Shown here: positions 1 to 13,849 of the stretch, piece after piece
How the letters are laid out: the number at the start of each line of letters is the position of its first letter
Position numbering within the stretch: the stretch's first letter is position 1
NCBI GenBank assembly: GCA_029783825.1
Contig: JAREIK010011456.1
Location: forward strand, 62,001-126,000
Reading direction: 5' to 3'
DNA length: 64,000 bases
Source of the DNA: Sapria himalayana
Taxonomy: Eukaryota > Streptophyta > Magnoliopsida > Malpighiales > Rafflesiaceae
The notes under the pieces: generated by a model
The model's database searches: none
What the model saw: only the letters and a program-made list of their open reading frames with translations
What the model was told of the DNA's origin: nothing
Translations under genes and position numbers: made by a program

Positions 1-2208
1 GAGTAGCAAGAAGTGGGCCCCACTAGCCCTATCAGGCAGCATAGAGGGCCACCCAATCGTCGCCCAACAGGAGTAGTGGGAAATCCATTATTAATTGGAG
101 AGCCGGCAAAATCCAAAGCATCACCAAGTAGGGCTAGTAAGCAATGGAGTCCATACCAGCCACACGGGAGCGAAAGATTCAAACTTGTAGTTTATGTTTG
201 TAGTCTTATTTGTATTTTAGACTTTGTTTGCACCATGTACTTGGAGAGATGGTTCATGACATACTCACACACTCAATCTTCTCTGTTCTATATGTAGCAT
301 GCAATGAGGGCAACTAGACCCATGAGTATCTCTAAGTGGGGCCCACTAATGCATTTTGTAAATATACATTAGGCGATGCTACACTCCCGGGAGCAGAGGA
401 CCCATCTTTATAGCATTTTGTAATTTTACTTGTATTCTAGCTTGGTTGTATGCGTAGATAATTAGACTATGAGATTGACCTCATCACACATGCACACCAA
501 TGCATGCAGATTTTTTCATATTTTGTCGGTGCAACATACAGCCAGTTCTTGGAACTTGTGGAGGAAGCATTCTAACCCAAGAGATACTCCTTTGAAGATC
601 ATTTGAGCAAAAGAATGTAGAATTCAGAGGAGAGAATGAATTGACAATGTGCCGTAGATATGGACTTGTGGATTTATGGTTATTCAGTTTTACATTTATT
701 CCATTACATAGCAATGACATAGGCAAATGCTTGTTGCTGCATGTCACACACATGCACAATCCGAATGGAAAGGATGCATTGCGCATAATGACTCAATGCC
801 AACTCTGAGGTCCCGGAATGCCAGGTGATTTTAGTTGTATTAGTGCGCTTGGAATTATTAGGCTTTTTGTTTTTTTATCTATTTTATGCATAGAATCATT
901 AAGGTGCATAGTATTTGGTGGGCTGACCTAAATTAGTCAGCTTTTTAGTCTCTTGTAAGTTGTGTGCCTAAATGATAAAAAAAGTGTGTATTTTCCAAAA
1001 AAAAAACAAAAAAAACCATTAACCTTAAACTTTAAATACTAAACCTTAAACCATAAACTCTAACCCTAATCCATAAACCCTAAATCCTAAATCTCATGTT
1101 TTATGCTTATATAATCAAATGACTAAGTGTTAAATTTTAATTGAAATTCTCAACTTTTAGGAATGTCATACATTTATCTTTTTGTATATGTAACACAAAG
1201 TCATGACTCAAGGGGAGAGTTATGGATTCATTATCTTTCTTGCTTTAGATTATTGTAGCACTAGCAATGGTCATGATTGTAAATTTTGTCTCTAGAACAC
1301 AAAATCATATCGATGAGAATATGCCATAACTTGTGTCTCTCTGTTGAACATATTTTTATGGCAAGCACTAAGAATGATCATAAATACATATTTAATCACT
1401 ATAATATTGGGTCACAGTATTGGATATGATCATAGCTTGTGCATTTTATCTTTATATTGCAAAGTCATTGCACTAAGAATGATAGTAACTTTGGACATTC
1501 CTCAAGAGCAAAAGTCATGACCCTAGAAATAGTTAAAGCTCGAGTACTACTCTTTATAACTTTCTATAGCTAAAATTCTTGGGATTGGAAATATCACTAT
1601 GGCTTTTTCCTTTGATTTGTGACCTCAAGTGTCAATATGCAAGACTAATATTTTGAGCAATGATTAAAACCTTTAAGACATTTGAATATGATTCATTTAC
1701 ACCTTTTTGGGTATTGTGAGCTTGTATACATAACTCATTTAACATAAAAAGAAAGAAATGATACTTTTCATATCCATGAGGATATAAAAAAAGGGCTTAG
1801 ACATGCCAATAAAATAAATTTTTTGAATCTTGATTGAAAGAGAGCACATACTTCTTGCCATGCTCAAACCACCCACGGGCTAGTTTGTTCTAATTGGCTA
1901 CATGGTGGTTATTTTTTTAGAGGTGAACTATGTTTTAATAAAATTGCTTTGAGAGTGTGCATGAGAAATATTTTAGAAAAATTACAATAATCAATATAAA
2001 TAGCATCCTCAACAACTAGCTATAGCAACACATCAGTGTATAACTTTGGTTTAGTCTGTTAGCGTACATGAGTCAAATCGCCTTTGATAGCCGAGTGTTT
2101 CAACATCAAATATGATGAGACATAATAGAGATAAAGTAAAAGTTCATATTATTTTTGTTAGAGCTTTAGCAATCATTCTAGAGTTGAGAGAAAACAAAAT
2201 AAATTATT
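1..2208 (+). repeat. 2.5-kb unit, copy 1 (5' part cut off by window)
   Basis: This is an unclassified repeat with near-normal base composition, sharply different from the satellite that follows. It aligns by eye over its whole length with copies 2 to 4, lacking only the first ~215 bases, which lie outside the window. It contains GTGGGNCCCAC palindromes (13-23, 336-346), a poly(A)-like run near 995-1010, and a telomere-like tract at about 1013-1092. It has lost about 63 bases near 758-761 that the other copies retain. Short open frames exist on both strands but show no known domain. It passes into satellite just after GAGTTGAGAG, as the other copies do. I do not recognise the family; it has no evident terminal inverted repeats or LTRs. 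Confidence 0.85.
1013..1092 (+). repeat. telomere-like (CCTAAA-type) degenerate tract in copy 1
   Basis: Degenerate heptamers of the CCCTAAA kind (for example AACCCTAAATCCTAAATC) follow directly on an A-rich run. The plant telomere repeat is TTTAGGG/CCCTAAA, so this is an interstitial telomere-like tract. It sits inside the 2.5-kb unit and recurs at the same place in the other three copies. Confidence 0.7.
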
Positions 2209-5200
2209 TTAATTTTTATTTTAATTATTTATCAGTTTATTTTTAACAAAATATTAATTACAAAATAAATTATTAGTGAGACAGATCTAATTTAAATTAA
2301 ACCGGTATATACTAAATAATAAAGAATAAATCTCATTTTTTTTTCATTTTAAGTTTAAATATTCAAATTTAATTATTTATTTGTTTATTTTTATATAAAT
2401 ATTAATTACAAAATAAATTGAGTTACACAAATATAATTTATATAAATTATTTTTCATCAAAATAATATAGATAAACTTTTTAAAATAAAAAAAAATTCAA
2501 AACAAAAAATTATTATATATATAATATATTTTGCTTTGCTTCTGAATCATTTTAGGTTTGTAATTCTATTATAATTGATATCTATATTATTAAAAATAGA
2601 TTATTAATTTATTTTTTGATAATTATTAGAATATTTATCAATAAAATAGTTTATATTGAATTTATATGAAATATAAATATAATGATTATCATAACTAGAT
2701 ATTGAATTCACTTTTGAAAAAAATTTAAAAATTATTATATTTTCTAAGGTTATAACCTTTGGAAATATCAAAAAATTATAAAAATAAATTTTTTATTTTT
2801 TTATTTTTTAAATAAAACATATAAACTACTAAATGCATACACAGTTAAATAAGTAAACTCCTACAACCCGTAATGCCTAAATACAGTAACCATTAAACCG
2901 ATATATAATACATAAGAAATAATAAATCTCATTATTTATTTATTTATTATAATTTTAAATATTCATTTTTATTATTTATTAGTTTATTTTTATAGAAATA
3001 TTTATTACAAAATAAATTATTAGTATGACAAATATAATTTAAATAATTTATTTTTAATGAAATAATATATATACGCATATAAAAGAAGTAAAAATTTAAA
3101 AATTTAAAATTATTATGTAGAAATATATTTTACTTTCATTTTGAATCAATTTGGGTTTTGTAAATATTTTTTAATTAATTTCTATCTTTTTATTAATAGT
3201 TTATTTATTTAATTTTTGATCATTATTATAATATCTTTCAATAAAATTGTTTATATTGAATTTATATGTTATATAATTATTAATATTATTATAAATAAAA
3301 TATTATATTTACATTTAAAAAAATTTTAAATATTATTATATTTTCAAAGGTTATAACCTATGAAAATAAGAAAAAATTATAAATTTATTTTTATTATTTT
3401 ATTGTTTAAATAAAACTTATAAACCACTAAAAGCCTAAACATAAATCGCTAAATTTTCAAATGATAAAACATCTAAATACTTAAACCATTAAACATGTAT
3501 ACATTAATAATAAATCATAAATCTCATTTTAATTTTTATTCAGTATAATTTAAATTTTTATTTTAATTATTTATCAGTTTATTTTTATAGAAATATTAAT
3601 TACAAAATAAATTATTAGTGAGCCATATATAAGTAAATTTAAACTGGTATACCCAAAATAATAAATAAAAAATCTCATTTTTTTCTTTATAATTTTAAAT
3701 ATTCATTATAATTACAAAATAAATTACAAAATATAATTGAGCTAGACAAAAATAATTTATATAAATTATTTTTCATCAAAAAATAATAGATAAACTTTTT
3801 AAAAGAAAAAAATTTTTCAACACAAAAAATTATTATATAGTAATATATTTTGCTTTGCTTCTGAATCATTTTGGGTTTTGTAATTGTATTTTATTTGATA
3901 TCTATCTAATTAATAATAGATTATTTATTTTTTTTTGATCATTATAAGAATATTTATCAATAAAATTTTTTATATTGAATTTATATGATATATAAATATA
4001 ATGATTATTATAACTAAATATTGAATTCACTTTTGAAAAAATATTAAAAATTATTATATTTTCTAAGGTTATAAACTTAAAAAATTAGAAAAAATAATAA
4101 AAATAAATTTTTTGTTATTTCATTTTTTAAATAAAACTTATAGATCATTTAATGCTTACTCACTTAAATCAATAAGCTTATAAATCCTGAAACCCCTAAA
4201 TACATAAACCTTTATCAGCTATATACAACTAAATATATAATAAATCTCATTTTTATTTCTATTTATTATAATTTTAAATATTCATTTTAATTATTTATAA
4301 TTTATTTTTTTAAAAATATTAATTACAAAATAAATTTAGAGTGGGACAAATATTATTTAAATAATTTATTTTAATAAAAAAAATATAAGCTTATAAAAAG
4401 AAGGAAATTTATAAAAATTAAATATTATTATTTAGTAATATATTTTGATTTGATTTTGAATCATTTTGTGTTATGTAAATATATTTAATTAATATTTATA
4501 TTATTAATAATAGTTTATTAATTTAATTTTTGATCATTATTATAATATCTATCAATAAAATTATTTATATTGAATTTATATGATATATAATTAGTATGAT
4601 TAATATAATTATACATTGTAATCACATTTCAATAAATTTTAAAAATTATTTTATTTTCAATGGTTATAACCTTTTGAAAATCAGAAAAAATCAAAAATAG
4701 AATTTTAAATTTTTATTATATAAATAAAACCTATAAACCACTAAATGCCTAAAACAAAAATTGCTAAACTTCTAAATAATCAAACCATTAAACCTGTATA
4801 TCATATATAATAAATTATAAATCTCATTTTAATTTGTATTCATAATAATTTTAAATATTCATTTTAATTATTTATTAGTTTATTTTTTATAGAAATATCA
4901 ATCACAAAATAAATAATGAATGAGACAAATACAATTTTAATAATTTATTTTTAATCAAAAAAAAAATAAGCCTATATAAAGAACTAAAAATTTAAAAAAA
5001 AAAATTATTATTTTGTAATATATTTTACTTTGATTTTGAATCATTATATATAGGTTTTGCAATTATATTTTAATTGCTATGAATCTTATTAATAATAGTT
5101 TATTAATTTATTATTTGATCATTTTTATAATATCGAACAATAAAATTACTTAAATTCAATTAAAATGTCTTATAATTATTAAGTTATTATAACTAAATAT

Positions 5201-8200
5201 TATATTTACATTTGAAAAAAATTGAAAGATTATTATATGTTCAAAGGTTATAAACTTCAAAAATGATAAAAATCACAAAAACAAATTTTTATTATTTTAT
5301 TTTTTTAATAAAACTTATAACCCACTAAATGCCTAAACATTTAAATCTCTAGACTCCTAAACCTCAAAACCCCCTAAATACTTAAACCATTAAACCTATT
5401 TAACCTAAATAATAAATAATAAATCTCATTTTTATTTGTATTCATTATAATTTTTAATATTTATTTTAATTATTTTTTAGTTTATATTTATAGAAATATT
5501 AATTACAAAATAAAGAATGAGTGATATAGATATAATTTAAATAAATTATTTTTTATGAAAAAAAAACAAGCTTATAAAAATAAACAAAATTTAAAAATTT
5601 AAAATTTTATTTAGTAAATAATTTACTTTGATTTTGAATTATTTTGGGTTGTGCAAATATATTTTAATTAATATCTATCTTATTAATAATAGTTTATTAA
5701 TTTATTTTTTGATAATTATTATAATATATATTAATACATTTTTTATATTGAATCTACAACAAATATAATTATTACGATTATTATAACTAAGTATTGTATT
5801 CATATTTTAGATCTATTAAAAAATTATTATATTTTTAAATGTCATAACCTTTGAAAATCACGAAAATTCATAAAAATAAATTTTTTGTTATTTCATTGAT
5901 TAAATAAAACCTATAAACACGAAAATGTGGAAACATATAAATCAATAAACTCCTTAACCCCAAAACCACAAAAATAATTAAACAATTAAATAGTTATACC
6001 CTACATAATAAATCATAAATCTCATTTTTATTAGTATTCATTATAATTTTAAATATACATTTTAATTATTTATTAGTTTAATTTTATAGAAATATAAATT
6101 AAAAAATAAATTATTAGTGAGACAAATATAATTTAAATAATTTATTTTTCATCAAAAAATATATAGGCTTATAAATAGATACAAAAATTTAAAAATTTAA
6201 AATTAATATTTCGTAAAATATTTAACTTTGATTTTGAATCATTTTAGGTTTTGAAACTATATTTTAAAAAATATTTATCTTATTAATAATTGTTTATTAC
6301 TATTTTATGATCATTATTATAATATATATCAATAAAATAGTTTATATTGAATTTATATGATATATAATGATTATGATTATTATAACTTCATATTATATTC
6401 GCTTGTTAAAAAAATTTAAAAATTATTATATTTTCAAAGGTTATAACCTTCAATTATGAGAAAAAATAACAAAATTAAATTTTTTTTTATTTTATTTTTT
6501 ATATAAAACCTATAAACCACTAAATGACTAAATTCTAAAATGACTAAACTCCTAAACCCCGAACCCCATAAATACTTAAAATATTAAATTAGAATAGTCC
6601 AAATAATAAATCATAAATCTAATTTTTATTAGTATTCATTATAATTTTAAATATTCATTTTAATTATTAATCTGTTTATTTTAATAGAAATATTAATTAC
6701 AAAATAAATTATTAGTGTGACATATATAGTTTACATAATTTATTTATCATTAAAAAATGATGATAAAAAAATGCAAATTTTAAAAAATAAATAATTATTA
6801 TTTTGTAATATATCTTATTTTGATTTTTAATCATTTTAGATTTTACAATTATATTTTAATTTATATCAATCTTATAAATACTAGTTTATTAATTTATTTA
6901 TTGATCATTATTATAATATCTATCAATAAAATGATTTATATTGAGTTTACATTATATATTATTATTTAGATTATTATAACTAAATATTATATTCACATTT
7001 AAAAAAATTAAAAATTATTATATTTTCAAAGGTTATAACCTTCAAAAATTAAAAAAAAATCAAAAAATTTAATTTTTTGTTTTTCTATTCTTAAAATAAA
7101 AACTATAAATCAATAAAGGTCTAAACAATTAAATAACTAAACTTCTAAACCATAAAACACCTTAATACTTAAACCATTAAACCGGTATATCCTAAAAAAA
7201 TAAATAATAAATCTCAATTTTATTTGTATTCGTTATAATTTTAAATATTCATTTTAATTATTTATTAGTTTATTATTATAGAATTATAAATTACAAAATA
7301 AATTATGAGTGAGACAGATATAATTTAAATAATTTATTTTTAATAATAAAAATATAAACATATAAAAAAAGCAAACATTAAAAATAATTATTATTTAGTA
7401 ATATATTTTACTTTGATTTGAATAAATTTAGATTTTGCAAATACTTTTTAAATAATATCTATTTTATTAATAATAGTTTATTAATTTATTTTTTGATCAT
7501 TATTATAATATCTAGTAATGTAATTATTATTATTGAATTTAAATGACTTATATTTATGAAGATTATTATAAATAAATATTATATTTAGATTTTAAAAAAA
7601 TTTAAAAATTATTATATTTTCAAAGGATATAACCTTCAAAAATTAGAAAAAATAAAATAAATAAATTTTTTGCTATATCATTGTTTAAATAAAACTTATA
7701 AACCACTAAATCTCTAAACTCCTTAACACAAAAGCACCTAAATACTTAAACCTTTAAACTTGTAAACTTTAATTATAAGTTAAATAATTTATTAAAATAT
7801 TAATTACAAAATAAATTATGACTGATACAAATTTAATTTAAATAATTTATTTTTCATCAAAAAAAAATATAAGTTTATAAAAAGAAGCAAAAACTAAAAA
7901 AAAATTATTATTTATTAATAAAATTTACTTTGATTTTAAATAATTTTAGGTTTTGCGATTATATTTTTATTTATATCTATCATATTAATAATAGCATATT
8001 AATTTATTTTTTGATAATTGATTTAATATCTATCAATAAAATTCTTTATATTTTGTTTAGATTATATATAATTATAATGATTATTATTACAAAATATTGT
8101 ATTTACATTTTTAAAAAATTTTAAAAATATTATATTTTCATAGGTTATAACCTTTGAAATTGTGAGAAAATATCAAAAATAATTTTTTGTTTTTTCATTA

Positions 8201-8807
8201 TTTAAATAAATCCTATAAACCACTAAATGCCTAAACACTTAAATCAATAACTCCTAAATCTTTAAAACTTAATAAAGATAATCCTTTTAAAATGGTATAC
8301 CATAAATAATAAATAATAAATCTCAATATTATTTTTTTCATTATAATTTAAAATATTCATTTTAATTATTTATTCGTTTATTTTTATTAAATATTAATAA
8401 CAATATAAATTATAAGTTAGACAAATATAATTTATATAAATTATTTTTCATCAAAAAATATTGATAAACTTATAAAAAGAAGAAAAAATTTCAAAACAAA
8501 AATTTATTATATAGTAATATATTTTGCTTTCCTTCTGAATCATTTTAGGTTTTGTAATTATATTTTAATTGATATCTATCTCATTAATAAAAGATTTTTA
8601 ATTTATTTTTTGATCATTATTAAAATATTTATCAAAAAAATTATTTATATTGAATTTATGTGAAATATAAATATAATGATTATTATAACTAAAAATTGAA
8701 TTCACTTTTGAATAAAATTTATAAATTATTATATTTTCAAAGGTTGTAACATTTGAAAATATCAAAAAATAATAAAAATAAATTTGTAGTTTATTTATTT
8801 TTTAAAT
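2209..8807 (+). repeat. AT-rich satellite, orientation A, first higher-order repeat (m1-m10)
   Basis: Tandem monomers of about 595 bp, very AT-rich. Telomere-like boxes begin near 2815 (m1), 3410 (m2), 4133 (m3), 4727 (m4), 5310 (m5), 5907 (m6), 6506 (m7), 7095 (m8), 7690 (m9) and 8205 (m10). The box wording differs between subtypes: m1 has AAATGCATACA, m6 has AATGTGGAAACAT, m8 has AAAGGTCTAAAC. m2 is long (about 720-745 bp, with an internally duplicated piece) and m9 is short (about 515 bp). A palindrome centred on AAGGTTATAACCTT precedes each box. The stretch 2209-2815 is a partial monomer beside the 2.5-kb unit. No gene is visible; open frames here are chance products of base composition. 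Confidence 0.9.
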
Positions 8808-11800
8808 AAAACCAATAACTAAATGCATACATAGTTAAATTAGTAAACTCCTAAACCTCGTAATGCCTAAATACATAAACCATTAAACCGCTATATATTA
8901 CTTAATAATTAAAATATCTAATTTTCATTTCTATTTATTATAATTTTAAATATTAATTTTAATTTTTTATTAGTTTATTTTTATAGAAATATTTATTACA
9001 AAATAAAGTATGAGTGCGAGAAATATAATTTAAATAATTTATTTTTAATCAATAAAAGTATTTACCCTTATAAAATAAGTAAAAATTTAAAAATTAAAAA
9101 TTATTATTAAGTAAAATACTTTACTTTAATTTTGAATCAATTTGGGTTTTGTAAATATTCTTTAATTAATATCTATCTTATTATTAATAGTTTATTAATT
9201 TAATTTTTGATCATTATTATAATATCTATCAATTAAATTGTTTATATTGAATTTATATGATATATTTAATATTATTATAACTAAATATTATATTCACATT
9301 TCAAAAAATGTTAAATATTATTATATTTTCAACCATTATGACCTATAAAATTGAGAAAAGAATTACAAATTTTTTATTATTATTTTATTGTTTAAATAAA
9401 ACCTATAAACCGCTAAATGCCTAAAAACATAAATCGTTAAACTCTTAAATGACAAAACCTCTAAATATTTAAAAAATTAAACTAGTATACATTAATAATA
9501 ATTCATAAATTTTATTTTAATTTTTATTCAGTTTAATTTTAAATTTTTATTTTAATTATTTATCAGATTATTTTTAAAGAAATATTAATTTCAAAATAAA
9601 TTATTAGTTAGAAAGATCTAATTTAAATTAAACCGGAATACCCTAAATAATAAATAATAAAACTTATTTTTATTAATTATAATTTTAAATATTCATTTTA
9701 ATTATTTATTTGTATATTTTTATATAAATTATAATTACAAAATAAATTATGAGTTAAACAAATATAATTTATATAAATTATTTTTCATCAAAAAAAAATA
9801 TAGATAAATTTTTAAAAACAAATTTCAAAACAAAAAATCATTATATAATAATATATTTTGCTTACCTTCTGAAGCATTTTAATATTTGTAATTATATTTT
9901 AAATGATATATATTTTATTAATAATAGAATATTAATTTATTTTTTGATCATTATTAGAATATTTATCAATAAAAATATTTATATTGAATTTATATGATAT
10001 ATAAATATAATGATTATTATGACTAAATATTATATTCACTTTTGAAAAAAATTTTAAATTATTATATTTTCAAAGGTTATAACCTTTGAAAATATGAAAA
10101 AAATAAAAAAAATATTTTTTTATTATTTCATTGTTTAAATAAAACCTATACACCACTAAATGCCTAAACACTTAAATCACTAAACTACAAAATCCCGATA
10201 CTTCTATATAGATAATCCTTTAAACCGGTATACACAAAATAATAATTAATAAATCTCATTTTTATTGGTTTTCATTATAATTTAAAAAAATTATTTTGAT
10301 TTTTAGTTTTTTATTTGTATATCTGTATTAATTATAAAATAAATAATGAGTTAAAAATTTTATAAAAATTATTTTTCATCAAATAATAGATAAGCTTATA
10401 AAAAGAATAAAAATTTAAAAACAAATAATTATTATTTAGTAATATATTTTTCTTTGCTTTTGAATCATTTTAGGTTTTGATATTATATTTTAAGTAATAT
10501 CAATGTTATTTATAATAGATTTTTACTTTATTTTTTGATAATTATTAGAATATCTATCAATAATAATTGTTTATATTTTTGATAATTATTATGATTATTA
10601 TAAATAAATATTGTATTCCCTTTTGAAAAAAATTTAAAAATTATTATATTTTCAAAAGTTATAACCTTAAAAAATGAGAAAAAATAATAAAAATATATTT
10701 TTTGTTATTTTATGTTTTAAATAAAACCTATAGATCATTAAATGATTACTTACTTAAATCAGTAAGCTCATAAAACCCCGAAACCCCTAAATACATAAAC
10801 CTTTTAATAGCTAAATTTTACATATTAAATAATAAATCTAATTTATATTTCTATTTATTATAATTTAAAATATTCATTTTAATTATTTATAGTTTAAATT
10901 TTTAGAAAAATTAATTCAAAATAAATTTCGAATGAGACACATAATATTTAGCTAATTTATATTTAATCAAAAAAAATATAATCTTAAAAAAAGAAGGAAA
11001 AATTAAAAATTAAATATTATTATTTAGTAATATATTTTGATTTGATTTTGAATCATTTTGTGTTTTGTAAATATCTTTTAATTAATATTTAGATTTTTAA
11101 TAATAGTTAGTTAATTTAATTTTTGACCATTATTATAATTTCTATCATTAAAATTGTTTATATTTAATTTATATGATATATAATTTGTAAGATTAATATA
11201 ATTATACATGGTATTCACATTTAAAAAAATTTTAAAAATTATTTTCTCTCTCAAAGGTTATAAACTTTGAAAATCAGAAAAAATCAATAAAAAAATTTTT
11301 ATTTTTATTATATAAATAAAACCTATAAACCACGAAATGCCTAAAAACATAAATTGCTAAACTTCTAAACGATAAAACCCCTAAATAATTTAACCATTAA
11401 ACTGGTATACTATATATAATAAATAATAAATCTTATTTTTATTTGTATTCATTATAATTTTAAACATACATCTTAATTATTTATTAATTTATTTTTATAG
11501 AAATATAAATTAAAAAATAAATTATTAGTGAGACAAATATAATTTAAAAAAATTTATTTTTCATCAAAAAATATATAAGCATATAAATGGATACAAAAAT
11601 TTAAAAATTTAAAATTAATATTTAGTAACATATTTCACTTTGATTAAGAATAATTTTAGGTTTTGAAAATATATTTTAAACAATATTTATCTTATTAATA
11701 ATTGTTTATTATTTTTTTATGATCATTATTATAATATATACCAATAATATAATTTATATTGAATTTATATGATATATTATTAATATGATTATTAACTTCT

Positions 11801-13849
11801 TATTGTATTCACTTTTCAAAAAAAAATTAAAAATTATTATATTTCCAAAGGTTATAATATTCAAAAATGAGAAAAAATAACAAAAATACTTTTTTTTATT
11901 TTATTTTTTATATAAAAACTATAAACCACTAAATGACTAAATACTAAAATGACTAAACTCCTAATCCCTGAAGCTCATAAATACTCAAAACATTAAATTA
12001 GTATAGTCTAAATAATAAATCATAATTTTCATTTTTATTAGTATTCATTATAATTTTAAATATTCATTTTACTTATTTATCAGTTTTTTTTATAGAAATA
12101 TTAATTACGAAATAAATTATTAGTGCGACAGATAAAATTTAAATAATTTATTTTTCATCTAAAAAAATATATATGCTTATAAAAAAAGCAAAATTTTAAA
12201 AATAAAAAATTAATTTTTATTAATATATCTTATTTTGATTTTGAATCATTTTAGATTTTACAATTATATATTAATTTATATCATTCTTATTAATACTTGT
12301 TTATTAATTAATTTATTGATCATTATTATAATATTTATTAATACAATTATTTATATTTAGTTTATATTATAAAAAATTATTAAGATTATTATAACTAAAT
12401 ATTATATTCATATTTAAAAAAAATTAAAAATTATTTTATTTTCAAAGGGTATAACCGTCAAAATTTAAAAATATTAAAAAATTAAATTTTTTGTTCTTTC
12501 ATTTATTAAATAAAAACTATAAATCACTAAAGGTCTAAACACTTAATTCACTAAACTCATAAACCACAAAACACCTAAATACTTAAACCATTAAACCGGT
12601 ATATCCTGAATAATAAATAATAAATCCCAATTTTATTTGTATTCATTTTAATTTTAAATATTCATTTTAATTATTTAGTAGTTTAGTATTATAGAATTAT
12701 AAATTACAAAATAAATTATGATTAAGAAAAATAGAAATTAAATAATTTATTTTTAAAAACAAAAATATTAATTTATAAAAAAGCCAAACATTAAAAAAAG
12801 TATCATATAGTAATATATTTTAATTTGATTTTTAATAAATTTAGATTTTGCAAATATATTTTAAATAATATCTATCTTATTAATAATAGTTTATTAAATT
12901 GTTTTTGATCATTATTATAATATCTAGCAAAGTAATTATTTATATTGAATTTAAATGGCTTATAATTATTAAGATTTTTATAACTTAATATTATATTTAC
13001 ATTTGAAAATAATTTAAAAATTATTATATTATCAAATGTTATAACCTTTGAAAATGTGAAAAAATATCAAAAATAATTTTTTTGTTATTTCATTGTTTAA
13101 ATAAAACCTATAAACCACTAAATGCTTAAAAAAGAAATCGCTAAATTTCTAAACGACAATGCCTTTTAATACTTAAACCATTAAACTGGTATACATTAAT
13201 AATAATTCTTAAATCTCTTTTTAATTTTTATTCAGTATAATTTTAAATTTTTATTTTAATTATTTATAAGTTTATTTTTATAGAAATATTAATTACAAAA
13301 TACATTATTAGTGAGACAGATCTAATTTAAATTAGACTAGTATACCCAAATAATAAAGATTAAATCTCAATATTATTTTTTTCATTATAATTGTAAATAT
13401 TCAATTTAATTATTAATTTGTTTATTTTTATATAAATATTAATTAAAAAATAAATTATGAGTTTGACAAAAATAATTTATATAAATTAATTTTCATCAAA
13501 AAAATATTAATAACTTATTAAAAGAAAAAAAAATTTCAAAACAACAAATTATTATATAGTAATATATTTTGATTTCTTCTGAATAATTTTAGATTTTTTT
13601 ATTATATTTTATTCGATATCTATCTTATTAATAATAGATTATTAATTTATTTTTTGATCATTATTAGAATATTTATAAATAAAATTATTTATATTGAATT
13701 TATATGATATATAAATATAATGATTATGATAACTAAATATTGAACTCACTTTTGAAAAAAATTTACAAATTATTTTATTTTCAAAGGTTATAACCATTGA
13801 AAATATCAAAAAATAATAAAAATAAATTTTTTGTTATTTTATTTTTTAA
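8808..13849 (+). repeat. AT-rich satellite, orientation A, second (rearranged) higher-order repeat
   Basis: The subtype order restarts with m1 at 8808, 5993 bp after the first m1, then m2 at 9399. It then departs from the first unit: an extra m11-type monomer at 10140, m3 at 10724, m4 at 11318, m5 and m6 missing, m7 at 11905, m8 at 12512, and a hybrid near 13105 that starts like m9/m10 and ends like m2. The hybrid and the skipped monomers look like products of unequal exchange between aligned monomers. A perfect 26-bp version of the monomer palindrome lies at 10067-10092. No gene is visible. Confidence 0.85.
10067..10092. repeat. exemplar of the satellite's perfect palindrome
   Basis: A 26-bp perfect palindrome whose left arm is TTTTCAAAGGTTA and whose right arm is its reverse complement. 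The inner 14 bp, AAGGTTATAACCTT, recur near the same place in most monomers in both orientations. A second perfect 26-bp example is at 47273-47298. The outer arms vary: several subtypes read AACCTTCAAAA on one side and are asymmetric. Confidence 0.9.

Noticed and set aside
1013..1092. True telomere at the window edge
   Set aside because: The heptamers are degenerate, internal to a repeated unit, and appear four times in both orientations; interstitial telomere-like sequence fits better.
7930..8124. Recurring Ile/Tyr/Asn-rich open frames in the satellite (also 15876-16061, 16988-17188, 42235-42423, 44741-44962, 47260-47502)
   Set aside because: They are the same monomer segment read repeatedly. 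Their similarity follows from the DNA repeat, start and end differ between monomers, and composition is that of translated AT-rich DNA.
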